A DNA stretch of 64,000 nt from Massilia sp. NR 4-1 (GTDB lineage Bacteria; Pseudomonadota; Gammaproteobacteria; Burkholderiales; Burkholderiaceae_D), in the NCBI RefSeq assembly GCF_001191005.1, contig NZ_CP012201.1, forward strand, positions 3,348,001 to 3,412,000, in the 5' to 3' direction. Positions 51,829 to 60,406 of the stretch are shown piece after piece (position 1 is the stretch's first letter; every line of letters starts with the position of its first letter). The translations under genes were made by a program, and so were the position numbers. The notes beneath the pieces were generated by a model. The model saw only the letters and a list, made by a program, of their open reading frames with translations. It was not told where the DNA came from and made no database searches.

Positions 51829-53523
51829 TTACTTGAGGCGCTGAATGCGCGGTTCTTGGGCGGTGACGGAACCGGCCGGCTTGCGGTCCTGTTCGCACTT
51901 GATCAGATAGGCGGTCAGCGAATCGATGTCGCGCACGGCGGTGATGACGCGGTTCGTGCCTTTGGCGAATTCGGGGAAGGCGTCGCCGCCGGCGGCGATG
52001 AAGGCGTTGGCGGCGACGCGGTAGCTGGCGCCGTCTTCCAGCGGCACACCATGCAGCATGACGCTGCCGGGCACCACGCGGCTGCCTTCCGGCTGCTGCG
52101 GGTCCCATTGATAGGTAAAGCCCTCGGACAGCTGCAGCAGGCCGCGCGAAGCGACCTTATCGTCCACCCATTGCTGCTCCAGCAGGGTCTTGATCTGGGC
52201 GCCGGTCATATTCATCACGGTCAGCGTGTTCCCGAAGGGCAGCACGGCCTGGGCGTGGCCGACGGTGGCAAAGCCGCCGGCATTGCTTTCCAGGTTGGCG
52301 CGCACGCCGCCGTTATTCATGAAGGCGATCTGCGCGCCGAAGGGGCGGCCGGACAGCAGGGTGGCGTCGGCCACCAGATTGCCCAGCGCGGATTCGTCGC
52401 CGCCATGGCGCTCGCGGCTGATGGTGGCGGCGCCGAGGCGGGCCACCGGACGCGCCAGCTCCTGTTCGCTGCGCAGCTTGACCTTCTTCAGGTAAGCATC
52501 GACTTCCGGCACGGGGTGATACCAGTTCGGCTGCATCACCACATTGCGCGCACTGACGCTGCGCACGGTGTTGGCGGCCTTGTCCACGGTGAGCTTGATG
52601 CGCGAGAGCATATGCCCGCCCATCTCGGCCTGCGTCACCAGCTTGCCGTCAACCCGGCACAGATAGCCCTTGTGCGAGTGGCCGCTGACCACCAGGCGGA
52701 TGGCGGGATCGAGGCGCTTGACCACGTCCACGATTTCGCCTTTCAGGTCGCTGCAATCCTGCTTGTCGAAGGCCGATTCGGTACGGCCGCCCTCGTGCAT
52801 CAGCACCACGAACACGCCCACTCCCTGCGCCTTCAGCTCGGGCAGCACGCGGTTGATGGACTGGGCCTCGTCCTCGAACGCCAGGCCGGCGATGCCGGAG
52901 GCCAGCACCACGGACGGCGTGTCTTTCAGCACCGCGCCGATCAGGCCCACTTTCACGCCATGCGCTTCCACGATCTCATAGGCGGGCAGGATGGGTTTCT
53001 TGGTCACCAGGTCGATCACATTGGCGGCCAGGTAGTTGAACTTGGCGCCCTCGTAGGTCGCCGAGAATTTACAGGCCTTGTCGGGGCGCGGCGAGTTGCA
53101 GCCGCCCTTCTGCTGGCGCAGCAGCTCGATGCGGCCGGCGTCGAATTCGTGGTTGCCCACCGCCGTCGCCTTCAGGCCCAGCATGTTCAGCGCGCCAATG
53201 GTCGGCTCGTCGGCCCACATCGATGAGATGGCGGGACTGGCGCCGACCATATCGCCGGCGCCCACCAGCAGCAGCTCGCGGTCTTCCTTGCGCCATGCCT
53301 GCAGCGCGGCGGCGATGGTGTCGATGCCGCCCGCCTTGAGCATGGTCTGCCTGCCAAAGAGGCCGCCCTTGTAGGTGAACTTGCCCGCTTCCAGATGGCC
53401 ATGCAGATCGTTGAGCGCGACCAGATTGATCTCGACAAGATTATTCGCGGGAGGCTGGCTGGCGCAGCCGGCCAGCATGGCCAAAGCCGTGGCGAGAGCG
53501 AGGGTGCGAAGTGCTGGTTTCAT
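51829..53523 (-). CDS. 5'-nucleotidase/metallophosphatase lipoprotein
   Basis: A 564-residue lipoprotein of the UshA/CpdB-like family. The lipobox is LAMLAGC with C20 as the lipid-attached residue. The metallophosphatase domain has LVALNDLHGHLE, LLLVGAGDMVGASP, AVGNHEFDAGR and LVVSGHSHKGYLC. The C-terminal 5'-nucleotidase domain shows AFMNNGGVRANLESNAGGFA, then PFGNTLTVMNMTGAQI and AANAFIAAGGDAFPEF. It would dephosphorylate 5'-nucleotides to nucleosides at the cell surface. It is the first gene of a three-gene unit (15 bp to the PLD gene), completing a nucleic-acid-to-nucleoside set. Confidence 0.94.
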   Translation of the reverse strand: MKPALRTLALATALAMLAGCASQPPANNLVEINLVALNDLHGHLEAGKFTYKGGLFGRQTMLKAGGIDTIAAALQAWRKEDRELLLVGAGDMVGASPAISSMWADEPTIGALNMLGLKATAVGNHEFDAGRIELLRQQKGGCNSPRPDKACKFSATYEGAKFNYLAANVIDLVTKKPILPAYEIVEAHGVKVGLIGAVLKDTPSVVLASGIAGLAFEDEAQSINRVLPELKAQGVGVFVVLMHEGGRTESAFDKQDCSDLKGEIVDVVKRLDPAIRLVVSGHSHKGYLCRVDGKLVTQAEMGGHMLSRIKLTVDKAANTVRSVSARNVVMQPNWYHPVPEVDAYLKKVKLRSEQELARPVARLGAATISRERHGGDESALGNLVADATLLSGRPFGAQIAFMNNGGVRANLESNAGGFATVGHAQAVLPFGNTLTVMNMTGAQIKTLLEQQWVDDKVASRGLLQLSEGFTYQWDPQQPEGSRVVPGSVMLHGVPLEDGASYRVAANAFIAAGGDAFPEFAKGTNRVITAVRDIDSLTAYLIKCEQDRKPAGSVTAQEPRIQRLK

Positions 53524-53623
53524 GAGATGGATGCCGGAGACAATCGATTATTGTACAGGCCAATGGCGCGCTGCTGTGCGGTCGCCATACGGGCGAAACT
53601 TTACGTTACAGGCGAGGCAAACG

Positions 53624-53654
53624 AAAAAACGGCCGGTGTCGCCACCGGCCGTTT
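53624..53654 (-). terminator. Terminator after the Oar-like receptor gene
   Basis: A perfect 12-bp stem (AAACGGCCGGTG and CACCGGCCGTTT) with a TCGC loop is followed on the minus strand by a T-run (six T in total, three within the stem). It begins 26 bp after the receptor stop at 53680 and isolates it from the nucleotidase operon downstream. Confidence 0.9.
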
Positions 53655-53679
53655 CATCGGGAACTAAAGCTGTTGAGGC

Positions 53680-56600
53680 TTAGAACTCATACTTCAGAGT
53701 AGCCTGGATGGCCCACTGGGATTCGCCCTTGTTCTGGCGAACTTCCAGATCTTCCACCTTGTCGCGGACGCGGTAGATGTAACGGCCCTGGCTGTCCAGA
53801 CCCATGTAGTCCACGAAGCTACGCGCTTGTGCACCGTCGGTCTGATAACCCACTTCGTTGATGCGGCCCCATTTCTTGTTCAGCAGATTGCCGACGTTGA
53901 AGACGTCCATCGTGAAGGTCGCTTTGTGGCCTTTGATGAAGCTTGGGATTTCCTGGCTTACGCGCAGGTCGAAGCTGTTGGTCCATGGCGAGTAGCTGGA
54001 GTTGCGGTCCACCACTTTGCCGGCCGAATTGCGCAGGCCACGGTTGGCATCGACGATAGACCAGAACTTGTCTTCGTTGCCCTTGTTGGTTGCGGTATCG
54101 CCGTAGAACACCACTTCGCCTGAACCTTTTTTGGACGGGATGTACATCAGGTCGTTGCCGCCCTGGCCGTCGCCGTTCAAGTCGTTGTTGACGGTCCAGC
54201 TGTATGGCTTGCCTTGACGGCCTTCATAGAACAGACCGAAGGTGGTGCGATAGGTGCCGAAGAAGGCGCGGCGGAAGTTAATCACCGCGTTCACGCGGTC
54301 CTTCACCAGGTAACCCGAGTTGGCGTTGGTTTCTTCGTTCGGGTTCATGATCGAACGCGAACGCCAGTTGGTCAGCGCCACCGAGGACGTCAGCGGCGAG
54401 ACTTCTTTCGCATCGGTGTAGGTGTAGGAAGCGGACCAGCCGAAACCTGCGATCAGCGGACGGCTCAGGGACAGGGTCACCAGGCTGCTGCCGCCTTTCT
54501 TGGTGCGGGTCGCCGCCATCACGTTGTTGAAGTTCTGGTTGCTCAGCGAACGGCTGGAGATGCCTGCGCACACACCGCTCGACAGCTGGCCGCCGGTGGA
54601 GTTCCAGCACGCTGGGTTGAAGCCCTGGTCGTTCCAGTACAGTTCGCGACCGTCGGAACCGGTGCGGGTGGCTTGGCCGATGTTCAGGTTGCGGTAGTAG
54701 ATACCATCGCGGTTCTTGGTGTTCAGGTATTCCGCGCTGAACACGATGCCGTACCATGGCAGCTCGTGGTCGAAGGCCAGGTTGGCTTTCCAGACGGAAG
54801 GCTGACGCAGACCCGGGGTCAGGACGTCGACGTTGGCCACGTTGTTGTCGCCGAAGCGCGGCTGGTTGTTGATGTCGGTGCTGAACTTGCCGGCGGTATC
54901 GTAGGTGTTGCAGTTCTTCAGGCCGGTCACGCCGCAGCCGGTGATGGTGGTCACCACGCCTGGGTTGGCGAAGGGGTTGGACATCCAGACATTGGCTGCC
55001 GCGCCCTGGAACAGGCCGCCGCCGCCGCGGATCTGGGTCCGACGCTCGGTGTCGAAGCTGTAGTTGAAGCCAGCGCGTGGCTGCCACAGTTTCTGGCCAT
55101 CCAGGGTCAGGGTGTTGTCCATGCCGAAGCCGCCGGTCTGGCGGGTTTTGGTCGCGGCATTGCCGGCGATCACAGGCATGGCCACCACGGCGTTGGCGCG
55201 TGGACGGTCGTTGACGGTGGTCTCATCCAGACGCACGCCGTAGGTCACGGTCAGGCGGGGGCTGACGGTCCAGGTATCCTGTACGAAGACGCCGGTGTTC
55301 TTCATGGTGAACTTGGCGGCGGTGTCTTCGCGGGTCAGGCCGGCGTTGACGAGCTGGGTCTGGTAGCTGGAGAAGCGGCCGCGGGAGAAGTTCTCCAGCA
55401 CGGCGGCTTCCACCTGGGCGGCCGTCGCCTTGGAGCAGTCGGCGATATTGCCGAAGCTGTAGGTGAAGGCGCTGCCGACGGTGTTTTCGCAACGGAAGGT
55501 GTAGTTACCGTAGATGTTCTGCAGGAACAGGTTGTAAATCTTGTTGCGGGTCAGGTCGGCACCGAATTTGACTTCGTGGTCGTTATGCGACCAGTTGGCG
55601 CCGAAGTAGGCGTCCATGGTCTTGGTGCCCAGCACGTTGGCCATGCGGCTTTGCTCGGTACCGAAGTTCAGGAAGCGGTTGCCGGTGGACAGGCTGGAAG
55701 GCGCGCCAGCTGGCAGGGCGCCGCTGAACTGCAGGCCCATCGATGGCATCTGCGCGTGCAGGGACGGGGCGCTGTCGAAGTCGCGGTTGGAGATCTTCAG
55801 CTCGGTGCTGAAGGTCGGGGTCCAGTCGGCGAACCACTGGCCCACCAGGGTTTTCACGCTTTTCTTCTGGTCGTACCAGTAGGAATCCAGGGACAGGCCG
55901 GTGCCGCTGAAGCCAGGCGAGAACGGCTCGGTCTGGTCGGTCTTCGAGTAGCGCAGCATGGCGCGGTGGTCATCGTTGATGTTCCAGTCCAGTTTCACCA
56001 GCTTGTCTTCCACGACCAGCGGGGCCGGGCTAGGAATGCCGCCGATGTCCAGGTTGTACTTGCTCTTGGCGACGTTCTGCGCGGCGGCGATGGCCGATTG
56101 CGAAATGGCGACGTTGGTCAGGTCGCTGCCGATCGGGCCGAAGGACGGCGCGTTGCGACTAGGAGCCGATTCCAGCTTCTCGTAGTTGGCGAAGATGAAC
56201 AGCTTGTCCTTGATGATCGGGGCACCCAGGGTGAAGCCCTTGGTGGTTTCCTTGAACGCGGACGGCGCATAGTAGCTGTCGTTGGTCGAGTTGTAGCGGT
56301 CGCCGGCCAGCGAGTCGTTACGGAAGACGTAGTAAACGCTGCCCTTGACGGTGTTGGTGCCCGACTTGGTCACGGCGTTGATATTGCCGCCGGTGTAGCC
56401 CTTCTGGGTCACGTCGTAGTTGGCCACGTTGACCTGCACCGACTGGATCGCTTCGATCGAGATCGGCTGCTTGGCGGTCGGGGAACCGTTCGACTCCAGG
56501 CCGAAGGTGTCGCTCACGGACACGCCGTCGATGGTCATCGAGTTATAGCGCGAGTTCTGGCCGGCCACGGACATTTCGCCGCGGTCTTTGTCGGTCTGGG

Positions 56601-57108
56601 ATACGCGCGGGTCGGTACGGGCGTAGTCTTGCAGGTTGCGCGAGATCGAACCCTGGATCGCCAGTTCGGCAGCGCTGATGCTGGTGCCGGAGCCCATGGT
56701 GGTCTTCGAGAATTTCTCGTTGCGGCCACCGGCCACGCCGGCCACGGTCACGGTCTGCATGGAGGCGCCCAGTTGCGCGTCCACGCTGGCGGTCTCAGCC
56801 ACTTCAACGAAGACGTTTTCACGTTTTTCGCTGACGCCGTTCTTGGTGATGGTGATCGTGTACGGACCGCCGGCGCGCAGGCCGCGGGCAACGTAACGGC
56901 CTTCAGCGTCGGTCGTGACATTGCTGACCGAGCCGGACTCGACGTGCAGAATGGTCACAGTCGCGCCGCCGGCTGGCTTACCGTCGCTAGCGGAGATGCG
57001 GCCGCCGATGGCGGACGTGGTGTTCTGAGCAAAGGACGGCGCTGCCGCGAGAGCGATAGACAGGCTTAGCGCAATCTGCGTCAGCCGGAGCCGTTTATGA
57101 TTCATCAT
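53680..57108 (-). CDS. Oar-like TonB-dependent receptor with N-terminal carboxypeptidase-regulatory domain
   Basis: A 1142-residue outer-membrane receptor. Signal peptide about residues 1-28 (MMNHKRLRLTQIALSLSIAL, AAAPSFAQ). Residues about 29-115 are a CarboxypepD_reg-like beta-sandwich (GRISASDGKPAGGATVTILH), then a plug (about 140-250, with SRYNSMTIDGVSVSDTFGLE) and a large barrel ending in WAIQATLKYEF with terminal phenylalanine. AGGGG is seven bases before the ATG at 57108. A near-perfect Pho box (57238-57266) lies about 130 bp upstream, which points to induction by phosphate starvation. Cargo may be a phosphorus-containing polymer or nucleotide; this is inferred from regulation and neighbours. 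Confidence 0.9.
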   Translation of the reverse strand: MMNHKRLRLTQIALSLSIALAAAPSFAQNTTSAIGGRISASDGKPAGGATVTILHVESGSVSNVTTDAEGRYVARGLRAGGPYTITITKNGVSEKRENVFVEVAETASVDAQLGASMQTVTVAGVAGGRNEKFSKTTMGSGTSISAAELAIQGSISRNLQDYARTDPRVSQTDKDRGEMSVAGQNSRYNSMTIDGVSVSDTFGLESNGSPTAKQPISIEAIQSVQVNVANYDVTQKGYTGGNINAVTKSGTNTVKGSVYYVFRNDSLAGDRYNSTNDSYYAPSAFKETTKGFTLGAPIIKDKLFIFANYEKLESAPSRNAPSFGPIGSDLTNVAISQSAIAAAQNVAKSKYNLDIGGIPSPAPLVVEDKLVKLDWNINDDHRAMLRYSKTDQTEPFSPGFSGTGLSLDSYWYDQKKSVKTLVGQWFADWTPTFSTELKISNRDFDSAPSLHAQMPSMGLQFSGALPAGAPSSLSTGNRFLNFGTEQSRMANVLGTKTMDAYFGANWSHNDHEVKFGADLTRNKIYNLFLQNIYGNYTFRCENTVGSAFTYSFGNIADCSKATAAQVEAAVLENFSRGRFSSYQTQLVNAGLTREDTAAKFTMKNTGVFVQDTWTVSPRLTVTYGVRLDETTVNDRPRANAVVAMPVIAGNAATKTRQTGGFGMDNTLTLDGQKLWQPRAGFNYSFDTERRTQIRGGGGLFQGAAANVWMSNPFANPGVVTTITGCGVTGLKNCNTYDTAGKFSTDINNQPRFGDNNVANVDVLTPGLRQPSVWKANLAFDHELPWYGIVFSAEYLNTKNRDGIYYRNLNIGQATRTGSDGRELYWNDQGFNPACWNSTGGQLSSGVCAGISSRSLSNQNFNNVMAATRTKKGGSSLVTLSLSRPLIAGFGWSASYTYTDAKEVSPLTSSVALTNWRSRSIMNPNEETNANSGYLVKDRVNAVINFRRAFFGTYRTTFGLFYEGRQGKPYSWTVNNDLNGDGQGGNDLMYIPSKKGSGEVVFYGDTATNKGNEDKFWSIVDANRGLRNSAGKVVDRNSSYSPWTNSFDLRVSQEIPSFIKGHKATFTMDVFNVGNLLNKKWGRINEVGYQTDGAQARSFVDYMGLDSQGRYIYRVRDKVEDLEVRQNKGESQWAIQATLKYEF

Positions 57109-57237
57109 TGTATTACCCCTAAAAGACTAATTATTCGGTATGTTCACTGTTCTTTTGGAAACAGCTCGCATCCCCTCTTTACTGTGTTGCAACTGGTTAG
57201 CCAACCCGTGAGTCTATCCGGACTAGGTTTCATGAAG

Positions 57238-57266
57238 ATGACAGGTTTATGACAACTTTATGACAT
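57238..57266 (-). promoter_or_regulatory. Pho box (three 11-bp TGTCAT repeats)
   Basis: On the minus strand the core TTGTCATAAACCTGTCAT matches the PhoB consensus (CTGTCATAAATCTGTCAT) at 16 of 18 positions. A third TGTCAT lies one more repeat upstream; the copies are exactly 11 bp apart (plus-strand ATGACA at 57238, 57249 and 57260). The orientation and the distance, about 130 bp, suit control of the receptor gene starting at 57108. Confidence 0.85.
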
Positions 57267-57348
57267 AGTTAAGCCGGAATTGCGGCAAAATGACGTGATA
57301 ATCCGGCAATATGCAGCAAGCCCCAAACGATGACAAATTCAATTTAGC

Positions 57349-57366
57349 TTGCATATTCATATGCAA
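57349..57366. promoter_or_regulatory. Perfect 7-bp palindrome TTGCATA-TTCA-TATGCAA
   Basis: A perfect inverted repeat with a four-base spacer, 240 bp upstream of the Oar-like receptor. A closely similar TTGCATA-AAGA-TATGC element occurs at 38998-39013 before the BMP nucleoside importer. A shared regulator for the two uptake systems is possible. Confidence 0.4.
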
Positions 57367-57551
57367 AACGAATAAATAGCTCGACTTTTGATCGTGTGTG
57401 AGTGGTGCCTAGGCGGCTTTAAGGCGGCATTATAAGCGAGCGGCCCCAAGCTGAAAAAATTTCATAAGAGGCACCCAAAAACGCATAAGCGCGTTTGCGC
57501 TTGTGTAGCAGCTTTGCCACACAAATATCCAACAGGAAATGAAGAAGGGGA

Positions 57552-57576
57552 ACCCGGCAACAGGACGCTGCCGGGT
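57552..57576 (-). terminator. Terminator after the adenosine deaminase gene
   Basis: A perfect 8-bp stem (ACCCGGCA and TGCCGGGT) with a nine-base loop begins 10 bp after the stop at 57586. On the minus strand it is followed by a pyrimidine-rich tail (TCCCCTTCTTCATTT), so termination is plausible though the T-run is not clean. Confidence 0.65.
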
Positions 57577-57585
57577 GGAAGGAAA

Positions 57586-59061
57586 TTACTTGCCCGCTTT
57601 GCGCTGGGATGCGGCGATATCTGCTTCGAATTTGGCGAAACGCGCATCAAGCTGCTTGAGCAGGCGCTGCTTCTCGCCCTCGTCGAGGAAGGCATAACGC
57701 AGACTGTCGTACGAGAGTTTCTTGACTTCCGCATAGTCGGTCTGATAGCGGCTGGCGAACAGCACGTACTCGTTCGACAGCGTGTGGCGCGTGACGCCGG
57801 CGTCATCGGTCGAGATCACGAAGGGAACGCCCTGCTTACGGTAGAGATTGATCGGGTGGGCTTCACCCTTGATGCCGAGGATGAACTCGTTGCTGGTCAA
57901 ATTCACCTCGACCGGAATGCCGCGCTCGCGCATGGTCCGCATCACCGACAATGCATTATTTTCATGCGCGATGTCCATGCCGTGGCCGATGCGGTTGGCG
58001 CCCGCCACATGCACCGCTTCGGCAATGTGGAACTTCAAGCCTTCCGGCGGCACCATGCCCATGGCCAGCTCGCCTGCATGCTGGGCAACCTTGACCTTCG
58101 GATATTTCGTCTTCAGGAACTTGAACATCTGCATATGCATGCTGTAGTCGCGCATGGAGACATTGAAGTTCTCCGCGCCGACGATGTTCACGCCGACGAT
58201 TTTCTTTTCCAGCGTGGCCGCTTCGAAAGCGCCGACCATTTGCGAGAACACCAGCGAAGGCGAAAGGAAGCGCAGCACATAGGGCTGGTAGCGCATGGTG
58301 AAGTGCTCGTCATCGACACCGGCGCTGCTGCTTTGCACATTGGCGATGTAAGCCTGGATGGCTTGTTTGAAGCCGGCATCCTTTTCCAGCTGCGGCAGCC
58401 AGGCTTCCATCTGCGCCTGCAGCTTGGCCGCGTCCGCGCCCTGCACGGCCTGATCGAACTGGGCGTTCATGGTCATGGGCGCCAGCTCGAAGATAGTTTC
58501 GATATAGCTCAGGTTCTCGGCAATTGCGCGCTGTTTCAGGGTTTTCAAACCCTCGTTCGTATTCGTCGAAGCGACCGGGCCGAAGTAGCCGAAGGTGTCG
58601 AAGAAGGCGCGGTCCGGCGGCGGCTGCACCGCACCGTGGTTGTAGAAGTCCTTGGTCGACCAGCGCTGCAGCAACTCACGGTAAGTGGCGTTATCGGCGA
58701 TCAGCTCCGAGGAGTTGACGCAAGTACGCTGGGCAGCCGGTTTGGCGCGCTCCGCCTCGACCACCTCTTTCTTGGTTTCGATCTGATAGCTGGTTTTGTT
58801 GACGCAGAAACCTTGCTTGTCGACCCACTCCAGATACTGTTCGGCGTAGATGGCGCCCGAATAGTGGTGATGCAGATCGCCGCCCTTGGGCATCATGGTG
58901 AAGAACAGGGTCAGCTCGGCCAGCTTGGGCTGGCTGCCCGCCACCAGCGCGGCGAAGTGGCGCTTGGTGATGTCTTCGTTGCTGGCGGCGTGGACGGCGG
59001 GCGCGGCACAGGCGGATGCCAGGGCCAGCGCGGCCATCAGGTTCGGGACGGTTTTCTGCAT
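57586..59061 (-). CDS. Exported adenosine deaminase-like protein (ADGF-type)
   Basis: A 491-residue amidohydrolase of the adenosine deaminase family with a signal peptide (MQKTVPNLMAALALASACAA, PAVHA), so it acts outside the cytoplasm. Zinc and substrate motifs: MPKGGDLHHHYSGAIYAE, VAQHAGELAMG, NRIGHGMDIAHENN, PVEVNLTSNEFILG and FVISTDDAGVTRHTL. At 491 residues it is longer than cytoplasmic Add (about 330) and resembles secreted ADA-like proteins. The start at 59061 opens the signal peptide. It is the last gene of the xdh-guaD operon, 28 bp after guaD, and converts adenosine to inosine before uptake. Confidence 0.9.
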   Translation of the reverse strand: MQKTVPNLMAALALASACAAPAVHAASNEDITKRHFAALVAGSQPKLAELTLFFTMMPKGGDLHHHYSGAIYAEQYLEWVDKQGFCVNKTSYQIETKKEVVEAERAKPAAQRTCVNSSELIADNATYRELLQRWSTKDFYNHGAVQPPPDRAFFDTFGYFGPVASTNTNEGLKTLKQRAIAENLSYIETIFELAPMTMNAQFDQAVQGADAAKLQAQMEAWLPQLEKDAGFKQAIQAYIANVQSSSAGVDDEHFTMRYQPYVLRFLSPSLVFSQMVGAFEAATLEKKIVGVNIVGAENFNVSMRDYSMHMQMFKFLKTKYPKVKVAQHAGELAMGMVPPEGLKFHIAEAVHVAGANRIGHGMDIAHENNALSVMRTMRERGIPVEVNLTSNEFILGIKGEAHPINLYRKQGVPFVISTDDAGVTRHTLSNEYVLFASRYQTDYAEVKKLSYDSLRYAFLDEGEKQRLLKQLDARFAKFEADIAASQRKAGK

Positions 59062-59089
59062 GGGTGCTCTCTTCGGGTTGATCGGAAGG

Positions 59090-60406
59090 TCAGCCCTGCT
59101 TGCGCTCGTGCACCAGCCGGCCCGCGGCGTAGGTGGCCGCAATGGCGCGGTCGTCGCCCAGCAGGGCCAGCGCGAACAATTGTTCTTCCAGGCTGTTGCA
59201 GGTCGCGCGGCGGCGCTCCAGCAGCGGCGTGGCGCCCGGATCGAGCACGATGAAATCGGCCTCGTTGCCGGCGGCCAGGCTGCCGATCGTACCTTCCAGC
59301 TGCAGGCTGCGCGCAGCGCCCAAAGTCGCCAGGTAGAACATGCGCATGGCAGGCAGATAACTGCCCTTCAAGCGCGCTACTTTATAGGCTTCGTTCATCG
59401 TTTGCAACATTGAGAAAGAAGTACCGGCGCCCACGTCGGTGGCCAGCGACATCAGCATGCCGGCCTGGTCGGCGCACTCGAAGTCGAACAGGCCGCTGCC
59501 CAGGAAGAGGTTGGAGGTCGGGCAGACGGCGGCGGCGGCTTTGGTGTCGGCCATGCGCGCGCGGTCGCCGTCATCGAGCCAGATGCAGTGGCCGTAGACG
59601 GCGCGCGGACGCAGCATGCCGTAGCGGTCGTATACATCAAGGTAGCTGCGCGCCTGCGGATACAGGCTCTTGACCCAGCTGCACTCGTCCTGGTTTTCCG
59701 AAACGTGGGTTTGCAGATAAGTGTCGGCGTACTTGCGCGCCAGCTCGCCGGCCAGCTGCATCTGCGCCTCGGTCGAAGTAGGGGCGAAGCGCGGCGTGAT
59801 GGCATACAGCGAGCGTGCGTGCTTGTGCCAGCGCTGGATCAGTTCCTCCGTTTCACGCGCGCCGCTTTCGGCCGTGTCGCGCAGGAAGTCGGGGCAATTC
59901 CGGTCCATCATCACCTTGCCGGCGATCATGCGCAGGCCGCGCCCTTCGCTGGCGGTGAAGAAGGCGTCCACCGATTGCGGATGCACGCTGCAATACACCA
60001 TGGCCGTGGTGGTGCCGCAGCGCAGCAGCTCGTCAAGGAAGAAGTCGGCCACTTGCGCCGCGTGGGCCGGATCGGCGAACTGGCGCTCGGTCGGGAAGGT
60101 GTAGGTCTCCAGCCAGGGCAGCAGGCCCGGCGCCGGCGAGGCGATCATGTCCGTCTGCGGATAGTGGACGTGGGCGTCGATGAAGCCGGGCATGATGATC
60201 TTGCCGCGATAGTCCCGCACCTGCACGCCGGACGGCACTTCGCCCTGCAGCGTGGCGTAGTCGCCGGCCGTCAGGATTTTGCCGTCGGCGACCAGCAGCA
60301 GGCCGTCCTCATGCCAGGCATGGGCGTTTTCGGCCAGGGCCGGATCGGCGTGAAAGTACAGCAAGCTGGCTCGGTAAGCTTGCACGTTTTGCGTTGCAGT
60401 CTGCAT
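59090..60406 (-). CDS. guaD: Guanine deaminase
   Basis: A 438-residue amidohydrolase converting guanine to xanthine, which the Xdh enzyme oxidises to urate. Conserved metal-site blocks are MPGFIDAHVHYPQTDMIASP, TYLQTHVSENQDECSWVKSL, VYGHCIWLDD and SLATDVGAGTSFSMLQTMNE. VCPTSNLFLGSGLFDF is typical of bacterial GuaD. The ATG at 60406 follows the xdhC stop directly as TAAATG, a tight translational coupling. Guanine for it would come from PunA at 32235. Confidence 0.96.
   Translation of the reverse strand: MQTATQNVQAYRASLLYFHADPALAENAHAWHEDGLLLVADGKILTAGDYATLQGEVPSGVQVRDYRGKIIMPGFIDAHVHYPQTDMIASPAPGLLPWLETYTFPTERQFADPAHAAQVADFFLDELLRCGTTTAMVYCSVHPQSVDAFFTASEGRGLRMIAGKVMMDRNCPDFLRDTAESGARETEELIQRWHKHARSLYAITPRFAPTSTEAQMQLAGELARKYADTYLQTHVSENQDECSWVKSLYPQARSYLDVYDRYGMLRPRAVYGHCIWLDDGDRARMADTKAAAAVCPTSNLFLGSGLFDFECADQAGMLMSLATDVGAGTSFSMLQTMNEAYKVARLKGSYLPAMRMFYLATLGAARSLQLEGTIGSLAAGNEADFIVLDPGATPLLERRRATCNSLEEQLFALALLGDDRAIAATYAAGRLVHERKQG

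Larger units (their letters stand above)
57109..57585. other. 477-bp intergenic region before the Oar-like receptor
   Basis: No coding sequence is convincing. The region is AT-rich compared with the genes. It holds a Pho box (57238-57266), a palindrome TTGCATA-TTCA-TATGCAA (57349-57366), a small GC palindrome AAGCGC-GTTT-GCGCTT (about 57487-57502) and, at its right end, the terminator of the adenosine deaminase gene (57552-57576). Confidence 0.7.

Noticed and set aside
54214..57069. A 951-codon open frame antisense to the Oar-like receptor
   Set aside because: Repetitive Gly/Val/Ala/His translation without domains, fully covered by the receptor on the other strand with signal peptide, plug and terminal phenylalanine.
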